Source: a virus
Length of the DNA stretch: 64,000 nucleotides
IMG/VR virus record: IMGVR_UViG_3300023174_000089
Span: 50,874 to 114,873 of that record
Direction: 5' to 3' (one strand)
Translations under genes and position numbers: made by a program
The notes under the pieces: model-generated
Database searches by the model: none
Told to the model about the DNA's origin: nothing
What the model saw: the letters and a program-made list of their open reading frames with translations, nothing else
Shown here: piece by piece, positions 37,931 to 46,173 of the stretch
Layout of the letters: each line of letters starts with the position of its first letter
Position numbering within the stretch: the first letter of the stretch is position 1

Positions 37931-39733
37931 TTAACCTTCGCAAGCGATACAATCATTACCTTGTGCAATAGCACTCATATCCAATTCTTTAATCACTTCT
38001 CTTTCAATTTTTTTGGCAACTTTATCTGCTTTACCAATTTTTTCAGAACGACAATAATACAAAGTTTTCAATCCTTTTTTCCATGCCATGAAATGAATGG
38101 CATGAATATATTTAATGTGTGCATCTGGTCTAAAGAACAGATTGAGTGATTGTGCTTGGTCGATATACTGTTGTCTATCAGCAGCTAAATCAATTACCCA
38201 ACGTTGATCGATTTCCATAGAAGTTTTAAACACATCCTTTTCTGCTTCATTAAGTATATCTAAATGTTGAACAGAACCATCATTAGCAATAATTGACGAC
38301 CAAATATCATTATAATCTTCCGTGGCCAGTGCACCACTTTCGTCAGCCAATTTGTTTTGAATGAGTTGGTCTAACCATTTATTTTTATTTAAGTAAGCAC
38401 CAGATAATGTATCTTGCCGATAAGCATTAGCACGGTATGGTTCAACACTAGGTGATGTATTACCCATAATGATAGAGCTACTAGCATTAGGAGCGATAGC
38501 CATAACATGACTAAACCTGCGGCCGGTGCCTTTTGCATCTGGTGCTTCACCACGTTCTTTGCCCAATTGTAAATTCGCTTCATCTAGTCCTTCTTTGATA
38601 TGTTTGAACATTCTATTGTTTGCAACTTTGGCCATCACTCCTTCAAAAGCAATACCATTACGCTGTAGATAAGCATGGAACCCAAGAGCACCGATACCGA
38701 TAGAACGTTCTCTTTCGGCACTATATCTTGCACGAGCGATAGCATCAGGAGCATTAGTGATGAAGTAACTGAGGACGTTATCAAGCATTTCGGCAACGTC
38801 TTTGAGAAATAATGGGTCAGATTTCCATTCATCATAGTTCTCCAAGTTTAATGAAGATAGACAACATACGGCTGTGCGTTCTTCGTTTGTGGGCAAAATA
38901 ATTTCAGAGCAAAGATTTGACTGATGAATCTTCAAACCTTTATCTTTGAGAAATTGTGGTAAGTGTTTATTACTCGTATCAATGAAGTGAATATATGGTT
39001 CACCTGTATGCATACGCAATTCTAAAATTTGTTGCCAAAGATGCTTTGCTGACACTACTTCACGGACTTCACCTGAGTGTGGGTCTTTTAATTCCCAATC
39101 ATCTTTTGCTTCAGGATCCAACATACAATTTTCAATGATTTGCATGAAGTCATCGGTGATGTTAATACCATGATGTAGATTTAAACAACGAACATTTGGG
39201 TCGCCTGTTGGCTTCCGCATCTCTAAGAAAGGGATAATATCTGGATGAAAAATACTGAGGTAAGCAGCATAACTGCCCCTGCGAGTGCGACCTTGCCTGT
39301 ATGCCAAAGAACTGGCGTCATAGATTTTGAGGTGAGGCATGACACCAGTAGATTTATCGTCTGCTGAACGAATACCAAAGCCAATGCCAACACCACCCCC
39401 GAGCATAGAAAGCCAATTAGTTTCTGATAGGTTATCAACTAGTCCCTCCGCAGTATCTTCAATATAGTTGAGAAAACATGATATAGGCATCCCACGCTTA
39501 CTGCGACCAAAAGAAAGAATGGGAGTAGAATAAGAGAGCCAATGCTTGCTAGAATAATCGTAAAGCCGTTGGGCATGTTCAGCATTTGAGCTGAACGCTT
39601 TTGAAACGAATGCGAATCGATGCTGTGGAGAAGTTTCATCTTCTCGCATGTATGATTCTTGTAATCTTTTAATTCCGAGCTCATCAAATAATTTATCTCT
39701 TTCTAAATCTATATTAATCCCTAGATATTCCAT
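37931..39733 (-). CDS. nrdA: Ribonucleotide reductase alpha subunit, short form
   Basis: 600 aa from ATG 39733 (AAGG upstream; a GTG start two codons earlier is less likely). T4 NrdA is 754 residues, so this lacks about 150 residues, including the N-terminal ATP-cone allosteric domain. Active-site parts: SCFLNYIEDT (Cys nucleophile pair region), NLCSEIILP, AVCCLSSLN and the C-terminal CIACEG thiol pair. Absence of the ATP-cone suggests loss of activity control by dATP. Confidence 0.93.
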   Translation of the reverse strand: MEYLGINIDLERDKLFDELGIKRLQESYMREDETSPQHRFAFVSKAFSSNAEHAQRLYDYSSKHWLSYSTPILSFGRSKRGMPISCFLNYIEDTAEGLVDNLSETNWLSMLGGGVGIGFGIRSADDKSTGVMPHLKIYDASSLAYRQGRTRRGSYAAYLSIFHPDIIPFLEMRKPTGDPNVRCLNLHHGINITDDFMQIIENCMLDPEAKDDWELKDPHSGEVREVVSAKHLWQQILELRMHTGEPYIHFIDTSNKHLPQFLKDKGLKIHQSNLCSEIILPTNEERTAVCCLSSLNLENYDEWKSDPLFLKDVAEMLDNVLSYFITNAPDAIARARYSAERERSIGIGALGFHAYLQRNGIAFEGVMAKVANNRMFKHIKEGLDEANLQLGKERGEAPDAKGTGRRFSHVMAIAPNASSSIIMGNTSPSVEPYRANAYRQDTLSGAYLNKNKWLDQLIQNKLADESGALATEDYNDIWSSIIANDGSVQHLDILNEAEKDVFKTSMEIDQRWVIDLAADRQQYIDQAQSLNLFFRPDAHIKYIHAIHFMAWKKGLKTLYYCRSEKIGKADKVAKKIEREVIKELDMSAIAQGNDCIACEG

Positions 39734-39772
39734 GTTCACCTTATTGTTGTTATCGTTAATACAAATTTACTA

Positions 39773-40783
39773 CTAAATCTTTTTCCAATTCATGAATTCT
39801 ATTTTTGCTCTAAGATTTACAAAGGTATTTTTACTTATAAAATCTTGGATTTCATCTGGCGAAAAACCAGATAATATCATATCATTAATGTCCTTTTCTT
39901 CAATCATTTCTGGCCATATCACCACATTATAGTGATTATCTATCGCCTTTTCCATTTTATCTACAATTTGTTTATTACGAGGTTCGTTATCAAATATTAA
40001 AACCACTTTTGATTTATCAAACGCATCAGTAATTGATTCTAAATTTGAATCTGCTGTAGCAACAGCATTTTTAATAAACATAGAATCGATTGGGCCCTCA
40101 ACAACATATATTAATTCATCCTGGTTGGTCCTGTCAAGTCCATAAATCTTTTTATCGTTCTCGTCTACCTTTAATGTTATGTATCTGAGCTTGGATTCAC
40201 CTAATGCTCGACCTTGTATAGCGATGAGATTCTTTTCAGCATCATAGAACGGAATAACAAGGCGTTTGTCTTCCTTAATAAGCTCTTTCTCAATCCCCAA
40301 ACTTTGTATGAAGGCTGCAAAGTCTTCCGCATAGTATAATTGCGAGAGAAAGTCCTCTGGAATTTTCCTTGATTTAACATACACTTTAGCAAAATGCGCT
40401 TCTGGTAAAGAGTCGATAGACGGGAGATCCAAGGATTTTTTAAATACTGGCTTGGACGTTTTTGCTTCCTCAAATTCCGGCTTAGTATAATTGTTGTTTC
40501 CCGTTTCACCATTTTTATATCTCTCTAACTGATATTCTTTTATCAATGTTTCATCAACTTGTTTCAAAAAATTATAGAATGTAGTGGATGCACCGCAGTT
40601 ATGACACATATAAAAATAGTCATTCTTTTTGCGATAAACATAACCACGAGATTTTAATTTGTTTTTTTGTGAGTCGCCACAAAGCGGACACCTGAAATTA
40701 TAAAGGTCATCCTTTTTCTTGGTAAACCTTTGTAATTTAGGCGATACTTGTAACAGGAAAGACCTGTCAATAAAAACACTCAT
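39773..40783 (-). CDS. 61: DNA primase (T4 gp61-like)
   Basis: 336 aa, like T4 gp61 (342). Zinc-binding N-terminus CPLCGDSQKN and CHNCGAS (about residues 33-64), then a TOPRIM-like region VYVVEGPIDSMF and LIFDNEPRNKQ (about 220-265). gp61 makes pppRNA primers with gp41 helicase. Next to nrdA as in many T4-like phages. Confidence 0.93.
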   Translation of the reverse strand: MSVFIDRSFLLQVSPKLQRFTKKKDDLYNFRCPLCGDSQKNKLKSRGYVYRKKNDYFYMCHNCGASTTFYNFLKQVDETLIKEYQLERYKNGETGNNNYTKPEFEEAKTSKPVFKKSLDLPSIDSLPEAHFAKVYVKSRKIPEDFLSQLYYAEDFAAFIQSLGIEKELIKEDKRLVIPFYDAEKNLIAIQGRALGESKLRYITLKVDENDKKIYGLDRTNQDELIYVVEGPIDSMFIKNAVATADSNLESITDAFDKSKVVLIFDNEPRNKQIVDKMEKAIDNHYNVVIWPEMIEEKDINDMILSGFSPDEIQDFISKNTFVNLRAKIEFMNWKKI

Positions 40784-40798
40784 AATATAAAAACCAAT

Positions 40799-41221
40799 TT
40801 ATTTAATAAACTTACTTATTGTATCAGGATTAACATGTGAAATCAACCATGAAATAGCAATAATACCACCGGCAACCATCCATTTCCATTTCAGTAAGGC
40901 ATCTAAAGCATCTTTTTCTTGTTTATTGTGTTCAGTCATATCATTTCTTAATGACTTAAATTCATTCATAATTTCTTTATTGGAAGCTTCCATTTTATCA
41001 AGAACAGTATCAATACGTTGATGTATCTCTTTAATATCAGCCTCCGTTTCTAACCTGCGATTGTCCATATCTGTGTATACCTTTGCAATATGCCGGTCGT
41101 GTTGGTCGACCAACTTTTCTATAACCTGGTCCATTTTATTACAAAGTGCAGATAAAGTCAATACCTGTGTCTTTAAAACACCAATATCAACTTTAATGTC
41201 GGTATCGTCAAACTCTGCCAT
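40799..41221 (-). CDS. Tail-anchored coiled-coil membrane protein
   Basis: 140 aa. Long coiled-coil of about 100 residues (LVDQHDRHIAKVYTDMDNRRLETEADIKEIHQRIDTVL) then a membrane segment near 113-130 (WMVAGGIIAISWLISHV). The layout is like XhlA-type hemolysin or spanin-associated proteins. Placed at the start of the lysis cassette. Function by position. Confidence 0.72.
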   Translation of the reverse strand: MAEFDDTDIKVDIGVLKTQVLTLSALCNKMDQVIEKLVDQHDRHIAKVYTDMDNRRLETEADIKEIHQRIDTVLDKMEASNKEIMNEFKSLRNDMTEHNKQEKDALDALLKWKWMVAGGIIAISWLISHVNPDTISKFIK

Positions 41222-41413
41222 TTATTTTTTCTCTGGTACTGGTGTGCCTTCTAACTTCTTATGCACCTTGATTTCTTTGCAAACTTCTTTTTCTTTACCA
41301 GTTTTTGAGTCTTTTTGTGTTACACAAGCTTTCTTGGTTTCGGCAGCGTAAGTAATTTGATATCCAACCAAAGACCAAATTACAATATTAAATGCAATTA
41401 AAAACTTTTTCAT
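41222..41413 (-). CDS. Small exported protein
   Basis: 63 aa. Signal or anchor MKKFLIAFNIVIWSLVGYQITYAA, then CVTQKDSKTGKEKEVCKEIKVHKK with two Cys. Ends in basic/polar residues. Probably periplasmic. Confidence 0.72.
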   Translation of the reverse strand: MKKFLIAFNIVIWSLVGYQITYAAETKKACVTQKDSKTGKEKEVCKEIKVHKKLEGTPVPEKK

Positions 41414-41631
41414 TTTTCTTCCTTTTTAGCAAATTTTTCTGAGGCGGTAAATCCTAATCCTGCGATTACGAGATATATCATCGAATCAAATAATGAAGGT
41501 GTTACTTTATAACCAAATATATCGGCAACAAGTGCAAAACCACATATTAAAAATGCCAAAAATGTTATAACTCTTTTGCTACTGACTGAACCATTTTGTC
41601 CATCAGAAAGCATACTGTTTAACCAATTCAT
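41410..41631 (-). CDS. Holin-like two-segment membrane protein
   Basis: 73 aa. Membrane segments about 21-39 (VITFLAFLICGFALVADIFG) and 48-66 (FDSMIYLVIAGLGFTASE). Basic C-terminus KFAKKEEK. Size, topology and placement in the endolysin-spanin cassette fit a class II holin. No experimental support. Confidence 0.7.
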   Translation of the reverse strand: MNWLNSMLSDGQNGSVSSKRVITFLAFLICGFALVADIFGYKVTPSLFDSMIYLVIAGLGFTASEKFAKKEEK

Positions 41632-41634
41632 TTA

Positions 41635-42114
41635 TTAAATCTCCGGCTGAGGTGGTTGAACTGGTGCAGGTTTACCACCAAATCCTGTTACAACTGCTGG
41701 TGTAAATGGCGATGGTGCAGGTGCCGATGTAACAAAAGCAGGCGTTGTCACACCACCAAAACTTGGTGTAGATGGTGTTGTTGGTGCAGGCGACACTGTT
41801 GTTGTTCTATTGGCCAATTCTAATGCTTTTCTCTGTGATTCTTTATCACCGCCAGCCAGCATAATACCAGACAATGTGCCTGTTAAAAATGTGGCGATAG
41901 GTACAATCAACTCAAAAAACTTTTGGTCAATTGGTGAAATGGCATTGAGTGGTTGTGTCACAAAGATTAGTGAGTATAACACAACAAATACGATACCAAA
42001 CAATGTAAGTGATAAACAGATACCAATGAAGAACTTCAGACGAGCCATTAACTGCTCTTCTGTATACATGAAGTCTGGTTCTGGTTGTTTTGGTTCTTTA
42101 TTAAATAAATTCAT
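41635..42114 (-). CDS. Membrane protein with Pro/Thr-rich tail
   Basis: 159 aa from ATG 42114, which overlaps the upstream stop (ATGA). Two membrane segments (about 32-55 and 74-92), then a Pro/Thr/Ala-rich tail (PAPTTPSTPSFGGVTTPAF..) of about 60 residues that may sit in the periplasm. Unknown role; possibly a second holin or antiholin. Confidence 0.7.
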   Translation of the reverse strand: MNLFNKEPKQPEPDFMYTEEQLMARLKFFIGICLSLTLFGIVFVVLYSLIFVTQPLNAISPIDQKFFELIVPIATFLTGTLSGIMLAGGDKESQRKALELANRTTTVSPAPTTPSTPSFGGVTTPAFVTSAPAPSPFTPAVVTGFGGKPAPVQPPQPEI

Positions 42115-42383
42115 TTGCAATTCGCTCCTGTTACTGGTACTGATGGTATATTTTGTGCAAGAGGTTTATTTCCTCCTGGTCCCAAACGTGGGTCATTTTG
42201 GCCTTTGAAGATATGTTCTGGACAAGTTCTAGTTACATCACAATATGGCAGTTTACACATATCTTTATCCCAATTTGCTGGGTCTTGGCAAGGATAACGG
42301 AATCGGTCACCACTAAAATAAGCCAATGTTAAAGGCAATAACAATATAAACAAAATCCACTTTAATAACTTCTTGTCATTCAT
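42111..42383 (-). CDS. Small exported Cys-containing protein
   Basis: 90 aa. Signal-anchor LLKWILFILLLPLTLAYFSG (about 4-24), then four Cys spaced as PCQDP, MCKLPYC, RTCPEH and a final Cys in GANCK, suggesting disulfides. Coupled to the endolysin gene by sharing a base. Confidence 0.72.
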   Translation of the reverse strand: MNDKKLLKWILFILLLPLTLAYFSGDRFRYPCQDPANWDKDMCKLPYCDVTRTCPEHIFKGQNDPRLGPGGNKPLAQNIPSVPVTGANCK

Positions 42384-43009
42384 TAATGAACTCCCAATAC
42401 ATGAAGTGCGTGTTCATAATGTTTAATTCTATCTTCAAGTCCAATGATACCACCATTGATACGCTTTGTTAATGTTAGTATGTCGCCTTTGTCAGCCCAT
42501 TGGTTGAGATTGTTTGTTTCCCAAAACCAGCAAGCAGATTGAGCTGCACCTTCAAATGTTTGTAGATATTCGGATGCTTGTTCGACAGGTATTTCAATTG
42601 AGGCAGCAAACCAAGAATAGTTCTCTTTACCTGTCAATTGAATTAGACCACGGCCACAATATCTGAAACCATCACCAGAGGCCTCATCGCCATTACCCAT
42701 ACGATTAGCATAGATACGATTTGCGATTGCTTCTTGTTTGTTTGGTTTGTTTGCATACTCATTTGCCAACTCATCTGTTGGAAAATACTTAGCAAATAGT
42801 TTGCGTAATGTAGCTGCCTTGTAATTTAAATTTTCTTTGAGAAATACAAAATTACCAGATTCATGAGCGCACTGTGCTATGAAAGCTGCAATACGTTGTG
42901 GTGTGTTAATACCGTAGTCAGGTAACAATTGTGCCAAGGCATTGTGCCATTGGTCAATGTATGGATTTTTTGGAAGCAGTTGCTTCAGTTGTTCTTTTGT
43001 TAGTTCCAT
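42383..43009 (-). CDS. GH19-type endolysin
   Basis: 208 aa. GH19 chitinase/lysozyme signature: FIAQCAHESGNF (catalytic Glu), RYCGRGLIQLTGKENY and SACWFWETNNLNQWAD. Cuts peptidoglycan at lysis. No signal peptide, so it probably needs a holin to escape the cytoplasm. It complements the membrane-anchored SleB lysin at 3770-4312. Coupled to the upstream miniprotein by TAATG. Confidence 0.94.
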   Translation of the reverse strand: MELTKEQLKQLLPKNPYIDQWHNALAQLLPDYGINTPQRIAAFIAQCAHESGNFVFLKENLNYKAATLRKLFAKYFPTDELANEYANKPNKQEAIANRIYANRMGNGDEASGDGFRYCGRGLIQLTGKENYSWFAASIEIPVEQASEYLQTFEGAAQSACWFWETNNLNQWADKGDILTLTKRINGGIIGLEDRIKHYEHALHVLGVH

Positions 43010-43122
43010 TATTTTTTAATCATTCCTAAAACTTTTGCTTTGATTGCTTTGGCCCAAAATGGTTCTGGAAAATGCCAGCCAACAAATGCGCCTACTAAAA
43101 TCCAAAATAGTGTATCTACCAT
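43009..43122 (-). CDS. 37-residue amphipathic membrane protein
   Basis: MVDTLFWILVGAFVGWHFPEPFWAKAIKAKVLGMIKK: a short membrane segment (about 4-17) then a basic tail. Stop overlaps the endolysin ATG. Could be a holin-like or antiholin-like peptide; only the position supports it. Confidence 0.62.
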   Translation of the reverse strand: MVDTLFWILVGAFVGWHFPEPFWAKAIKAKVLGMIKK

Positions 43123-43132
43123 CTTTTTCTCC

Positions 43133-43339
43133 TTATACAGCCATCTTTGCAACAGAAATTGCTGCATTGATCATTGTGTTTAATTGTTCTTTGAGTGCTA
43201 AACCTTCAGCATCATCATTAATGCCTTCCATTATATTAATACCTTGTACCAATTGAACATATTCTTCTTTACTGATTTGGCCTTCAGCCCACATCTTATT
43301 ATACTCTATAATCAAAGCATTTAATTGTTCTGGATTCAT
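43133..43339 (-). CDS. Small helical hypothetical protein
   Basis: 68 aa, MNPEQLNALIIEYNKMWAEGQISKEEYVQLVQGINIMEGIND followed by a further helix. SHOCT-like (short C-terminal) pattern in residues 10-38 (YNKMWAEGQISKEEYVQL). Such motifs are often oligomerisation helices in phage and bacterial proteins. Overlaps the lipoprotein gene by 4 bp. Confidence 0.72.
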   Translation of the reverse strand: MNPEQLNALIIEYNKMWAEGQISKEEYVQLVQGINIMEGINDDAEGLALKEQLNTMINAAISVAKMAV

Positions 43340-43740
43340 CTCGGTTTGCTCCCTAAAACATGTTGAATGGTATCAGCAGATTTTTCTATTTGTTGTAACT
43401 TTGCTTTACAAAATACAGGTGAAATTTTTTCTGCCTTATTAAAATAATCTCTTGTATCCTTTGTTAATGTCAATAACTTAGTTGACATATTATCCGTATC
43501 TTTATTTCGTGGTATATGAGTTGTAAAGTTTTTAAATTCTAATGCTTTAATATACAATTCATTTACCTGTGTAACCACCAATAATTGATTGTTACAATTT
43601 TCTTCAGCAACCTGTGCCTTTGTCTTAATATCATTTACAATAAAGTATTCATTGGTATCATACTTGGCCATAAAATAGGCATCAAATAACGTGCAACCAC
43701 CCAAAGATAAAACAAATATTAAAGGTAATAACCTTTTCAT
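43336..43740 (-). CDS. Lipoprotein
   Basis: 134 aa. Lipobox SLGGC with Cys16 after signal MKRLLPLIFVLSLGG. Mature part includes ENCNNQLLVVTQVNELYIKAL and a second Cys at VFCKAKL. In a lysis cassette this could be part of a spanin or envelope factor; sequence gives no more. Confidence 0.78.
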   Translation of the reverse strand: MKRLLPLIFVLSLGGCTLFDAYFMAKYDTNEYFIVNDIKTKAQVAEENCNNQLLVVTQVNELYIKALEFKNFTTHIPRNKDTDNMSTKLLTLTKDTRDYFNKAEKISPVFCKAKLQQIEKSADTIQHVLGSKPR

Positions 43741-44175
43741 TTAATTGCACCAACTTTGTTTTGCTTCACCAAAATATTCACGAGCATAACCATTTTTAAT
43801 TAACATGGTGCGTAATGATTGGCCATTTAGTATGATATCACCCAAGACACGGCCACCAAATTTATCCCACCCATACAACACAACTTGGCGCTGATTGGAA
43901 GCGGATACTGCTTTTTTTGTAAATTCTGTTGCTGCTTGTCCTCTGGCATCTTCTGAAGGACATTGGGCTCTGAATCCTTTTTCTGGAGTATCCACACCGA
44001 ATACTCTAACGGCAAGTTCGGGTTTAAGTGGTGCCGGTAAAAAGGGAGCCGCTATGACTACAGTATCACCATCATTAACACGAATGATCTGAGCGTCATA
44101 GGTTACACCTTGTGGAGTTTTCTGTGCAAATGCCACCAAAGGTAAAATCAATAAAACAGTTAATAATTTTTTCAT
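43741..44175 (-). CDS. Exported thermonuclease-like (SNase) protein
   Basis: 144 aa. Signal peptide MKKLLTVLLILPLVAFA (1-17). SNase core: IIRVNDGDTVVI (about 31-42), RVFGVDTPE (about 58-66), GRVLGDIILNG (about 108-118), and a final Cys pair (SWC). Secreted nucleases of this fold degrade DNA or RNA in the periplasm. It could attack DNA of superinfecting phage, or digest host nucleic acid at lysis. Confidence 0.88.
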   Translation of the reverse strand: MKKLLTVLLILPLVAFAQKTPQGVTYDAQIIRVNDGDTVVIAAPFLPAPLKPELAVRVFGVDTPEKGFRAQCPSEDARGQAATEFTKKAVSASNQRQVVLYGWDKFGGRVLGDIILNGQSLRTMLIKNGYAREYFGEAKQSWCN

Positions 44176-44465
44176 TTTACACTTTCAGATATTTGTTTCT
44201 GTTGTTTGTACCACAACTGCCAAGCATTATATCTATCCTGTAGTTCATAATACAATCCGTAATTCTCATTAGCATTTTCTAATAAATCGGCTAATGTCTT
44301 TTTATCTTTACTTAGAGGCTTTAGAACCGGAGCGGGCTCCATTAGCACTTGAGGAGCTTCTGGAAACTTTTGGCTCAACGGCACGGTTGTAGAGCACCCA
44401 AGCATCATCAGACAGCTTACACTCAGCGTTAATAGCTTCCCTTTTCGCTTCAATATCTTTAGCAT
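44172..44465 (-). CDS. Outer-membrane spanin subunit (Rz1-like)
   Basis: 97 aa. Lipobox LMMLGC with Cys at about 24. After it TTVPLSQKFPEAPQVLMEPAPVLKPL is Pro-rich, as typical of Rz1 o-spanins. The start lies inside the Rz-like gene in another frame (158-bp overlap), the classic nested arrangement. It completes the envelope-disruption step. Confidence 0.85.
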   Translation of the reverse strand: MLKILKRKGKLLTLSVSCLMMLGCSTTVPLSQKFPEAPQVLMEPAPVLKPLSKDKKTLADLLENANENYGLYYELQDRYNAWQLWYKQQKQISESVK

Positions 44466-44802
44466 TCCTATTCACCTTCTCTCTAATCAATTCCTTATTT
44501 TTACCAACTTCAACAGTTAATTTTTCATTCAGTTTAGCAGACTTAACTTCTGCTTCTTTTATCTTTGCTTGCATTTCGGCTATTCTAGCACGATATGACA
44601 TTTCTACGCCATAACCACCTTCAAAATACACACCAATTAATAATAACACTATACCAACTTGTCTGCCAACTAAAGCATATGGTTGAATCACAGGTATAAA
44701 TTTAACAAGTGATCCTATAAATGTTAATACAAGTCCGAGTATAACCAGACCATGTATTGCCCATTGTAAAATCCAATCAGGTATGAATGACAAAAACCAC
44801 AT
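44308..44802 (-). CDS. Inner-membrane spanin subunit (Rz-like)
   Basis: 164 aa. N-terminal membrane segments (about 10-35 and 40-61), then a coiled coil RIAEMQAKIKEAEVKSAKLNEKLTVEVGKNKELI (periplasmic) and a Cys at about 127. Overlaps the Rz1-like gene out of frame. Together they fuse the inner and outer membranes at lysis. Two membrane segments rather than one is a variation. Confidence 0.83.
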   Translation of the reverse strand: MWFLSFIPDWILQWAIHGLVILGLVLTFIGSLVKFIPVIQPYALVGRQVGIVLLLIGVYFEGGYGVEMSYRARIAEMQAKIKEAEVKSAKLNEKLTVEVGKNKELIREKVNRNAKDIEAKREAINAECKLSDDAWVLYNRAVEPKVSRSSSSANGARSGSKASK

Positions 44803-44804
44803 TT

Positions 44805-45419
44805 TTAAGCCTTAGGTTGTTTTCTCCGAATCGACATTAAGATTGGAGTTTTTTTCTTTTTCATGTGAACACCTGGTTCACCATCTTTACCTACACCAAT
44901 ACCAGCAATTGCACCACCTCCGGCAACATTAGCAATACCATCTTCATTTATCTCTTTGCGGCGTTCAGCATTACTTTTAACGTTGGGTGCATCGGGATTT
45001 TTATAAGGCGTTTTTCTAAAGCCTTTTGCATCATAATTTCCAGATTTTTTCTTTGCAATTGCTGTAGCAGCAGCTATGGCTGCAGCTGACCCTTCTTTAA
45101 CACAATTGGGCACCATACGGTTGCCTTTCTTTTTTAAACCAATAGCTTTGTATCCTGTCCAGCATGCTTCTGTTCGCACATTGATTGGTGCACCACGGCG
45201 TTCTGGATTTGGATCTTCTTTACGTTTTCTACGAGCAGCTGAAGCACGAGCTTCTTTGCCTATTGCATGTGCTTTAGCTTGTGGTAAGCACTTTGGTTTA
45301 CCTTCGCCTGGTTCTCTTGCACAATCACCTTTTATATTACCTTTGGTGTCCATGCGAACCCACTTTTGTTTAAACCATTTACGTAAATCTTCACCTAAGT
45401 ATTGTTTAAAAGATTGCAT
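44805..45419 (-). CDS. Basic Lys/Arg-rich conserved phage protein
   Basis: 204 aa from ATG 45419 (MQSFKQYLGEDLRKWFKQKW). A Cys/Gly-rich basic core: DCAREPGEGKPKCLPQAKAHAIGKEARASAARRKRKED, then NPERRGAPINV, then TEACWTGYKAIGLKKKGNRMVPNCVKE. A DUF5872-like family in T4-like phages, possibly DNA-binding or internal virion protein. Similar blocks recur in the 531-aa protein at 48076. Confidence 0.8.
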   Translation of the reverse strand: MQSFKQYLGEDLRKWFKQKWVRMDTKGNIKGDCAREPGEGKPKCLPQAKAHAIGKEARASAARRKRKEDPNPERRGAPINVRTEACWTGYKAIGLKKKGNRMVPNCVKEGSAAAIAAATAIAKKKSGNYDAKGFRKTPYKNPDAPNVKSNAERRKEINEDGIANVAGGGAIAGIGVGKDGEPGVHMKKKKTPILMSIRRKQPKA

Positions 45420-45739
45420 TAGCAATTCCACTTTCTTAGTGCTTTGTTGATACGGCTATCCGGATCACGAGCTGTTTTTGCAGATGTCAAACGTTTTTTC
45501 ATACCACCCATTCTCGCACAGAATGATTTACGGCGATTAGCTGCTTTAGAACCCGGTTTTAATTTTGATGGTTTCGTTGTAACTGCCATCGATAATTTAG
45601 AACCAGGATTCTCTCTACGATAAGAAGCAATACCTTTACGATTTAGACCACCTTCTGGATCTTTACCTGCAGCACGTTGCCATGCTGGTGATTTCTCATC
45701 TAAGTATTCTTCGATTACAAACTGTTTGAATGTTTTCAT
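45419..45739 (-). CDS. Basic conserved phage protein
   Basis: 106 aa. MKTFKQFVIEEYLDEKSPAWQRAAGKDPEGGLNRKGIASYRRENPGSKLSMAV, then SFCARMGGMKKRLTSAKTARDPDSRINKALRKWNC. The SFCARMxGM and ALRKWxC blocks define a family seen in cyanophages. Very basic, perhaps binds virion DNA. Overlaps the next downstream gene by 1 base. Confidence 0.82.
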   Translation of the reverse strand: MKTFKQFVIEEYLDEKSPAWQRAAGKDPEGGLNRKGIASYRRENPGSKLSMAVTTKPSKLKPGSKAANRRKSFCARMGGMKKRLTSAKTARDPDSRINKALRKWNC

Positions 45740-46125
45740 ATTTGTCGTAATATCTCTGCAATATTGTTATCTATGGGAATATCTCCCGTTCTTATATTTT
45801 TTCCATTGATACCATAAATCATATCAGGTAAAATATTCAAATATATTAAAAATGTTTTCAATACATCATAATCTCTGTGGTCTATTTTGTAGAATAAAAT
45901 TCTAGCTGTTGCTTCTGGACCAAAAACATTGTTTAATAAAATAATATGATTTAATATTAATCTTTCTTTTACAGATTTCGTAATTTTATATCTACGAAAT
46001 AACCGTTTTAAATATTTTATTCTTTTAATATCACTTTCAAACTCCGACATCATACACATCGGAGAGTTATAATATTTTACAGCGTATATTAAAAAATTTT
46101 CATCAGTCAAATTATCAAACATCAT
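45736..46125 (-). CDS. Conserved T4-like phage hypothetical protein
   Basis: 129 aa from ATG 46125 (AGGATT upstream). MMFDNLTDENFLIYAVKYYNSPMCMMSEFESDIKRIKYLKRLFRRYKI, then LILNHIILLNNVFGPEATARILFYKI. The block LNHIILLNNVFGPEA recurs in a cyanophage family. Function unknown. A hairpin at 46138-46153 precedes it. Confidence 0.8.
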   Translation of the reverse strand: MMFDNLTDENFLIYAVKYYNSPMCMMSEFESDIKRIKYLKRLFRRYKITKSVKERLILNHIILLNNVFGPEATARILFYKIDHRDYDVLKTFLIYLNILPDMIYGINGKNIRTGDIPIDNNIAEILRQI

Positions 46126-46137
46126 TAATCCTAAAGT

Positions 46138-46153
46138 GGGGGCCGAAGCCCCC
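46138..46153 (-). terminator. Hairpin terminator or attenuator
   Basis: Minus strand GGGGGC-TTCG-GCCCCC (46153-46138), a 6-bp G/C stem with a UUCG tetraloop, then ACTTTAGG with only three Ts. It follows the decoration-type gene (46174) and precedes the 45736-46125 gene, so it may limit read-through. Confidence 0.7.
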
Positions 46154-46173
46154 GTATTCAATAATATTAACTA

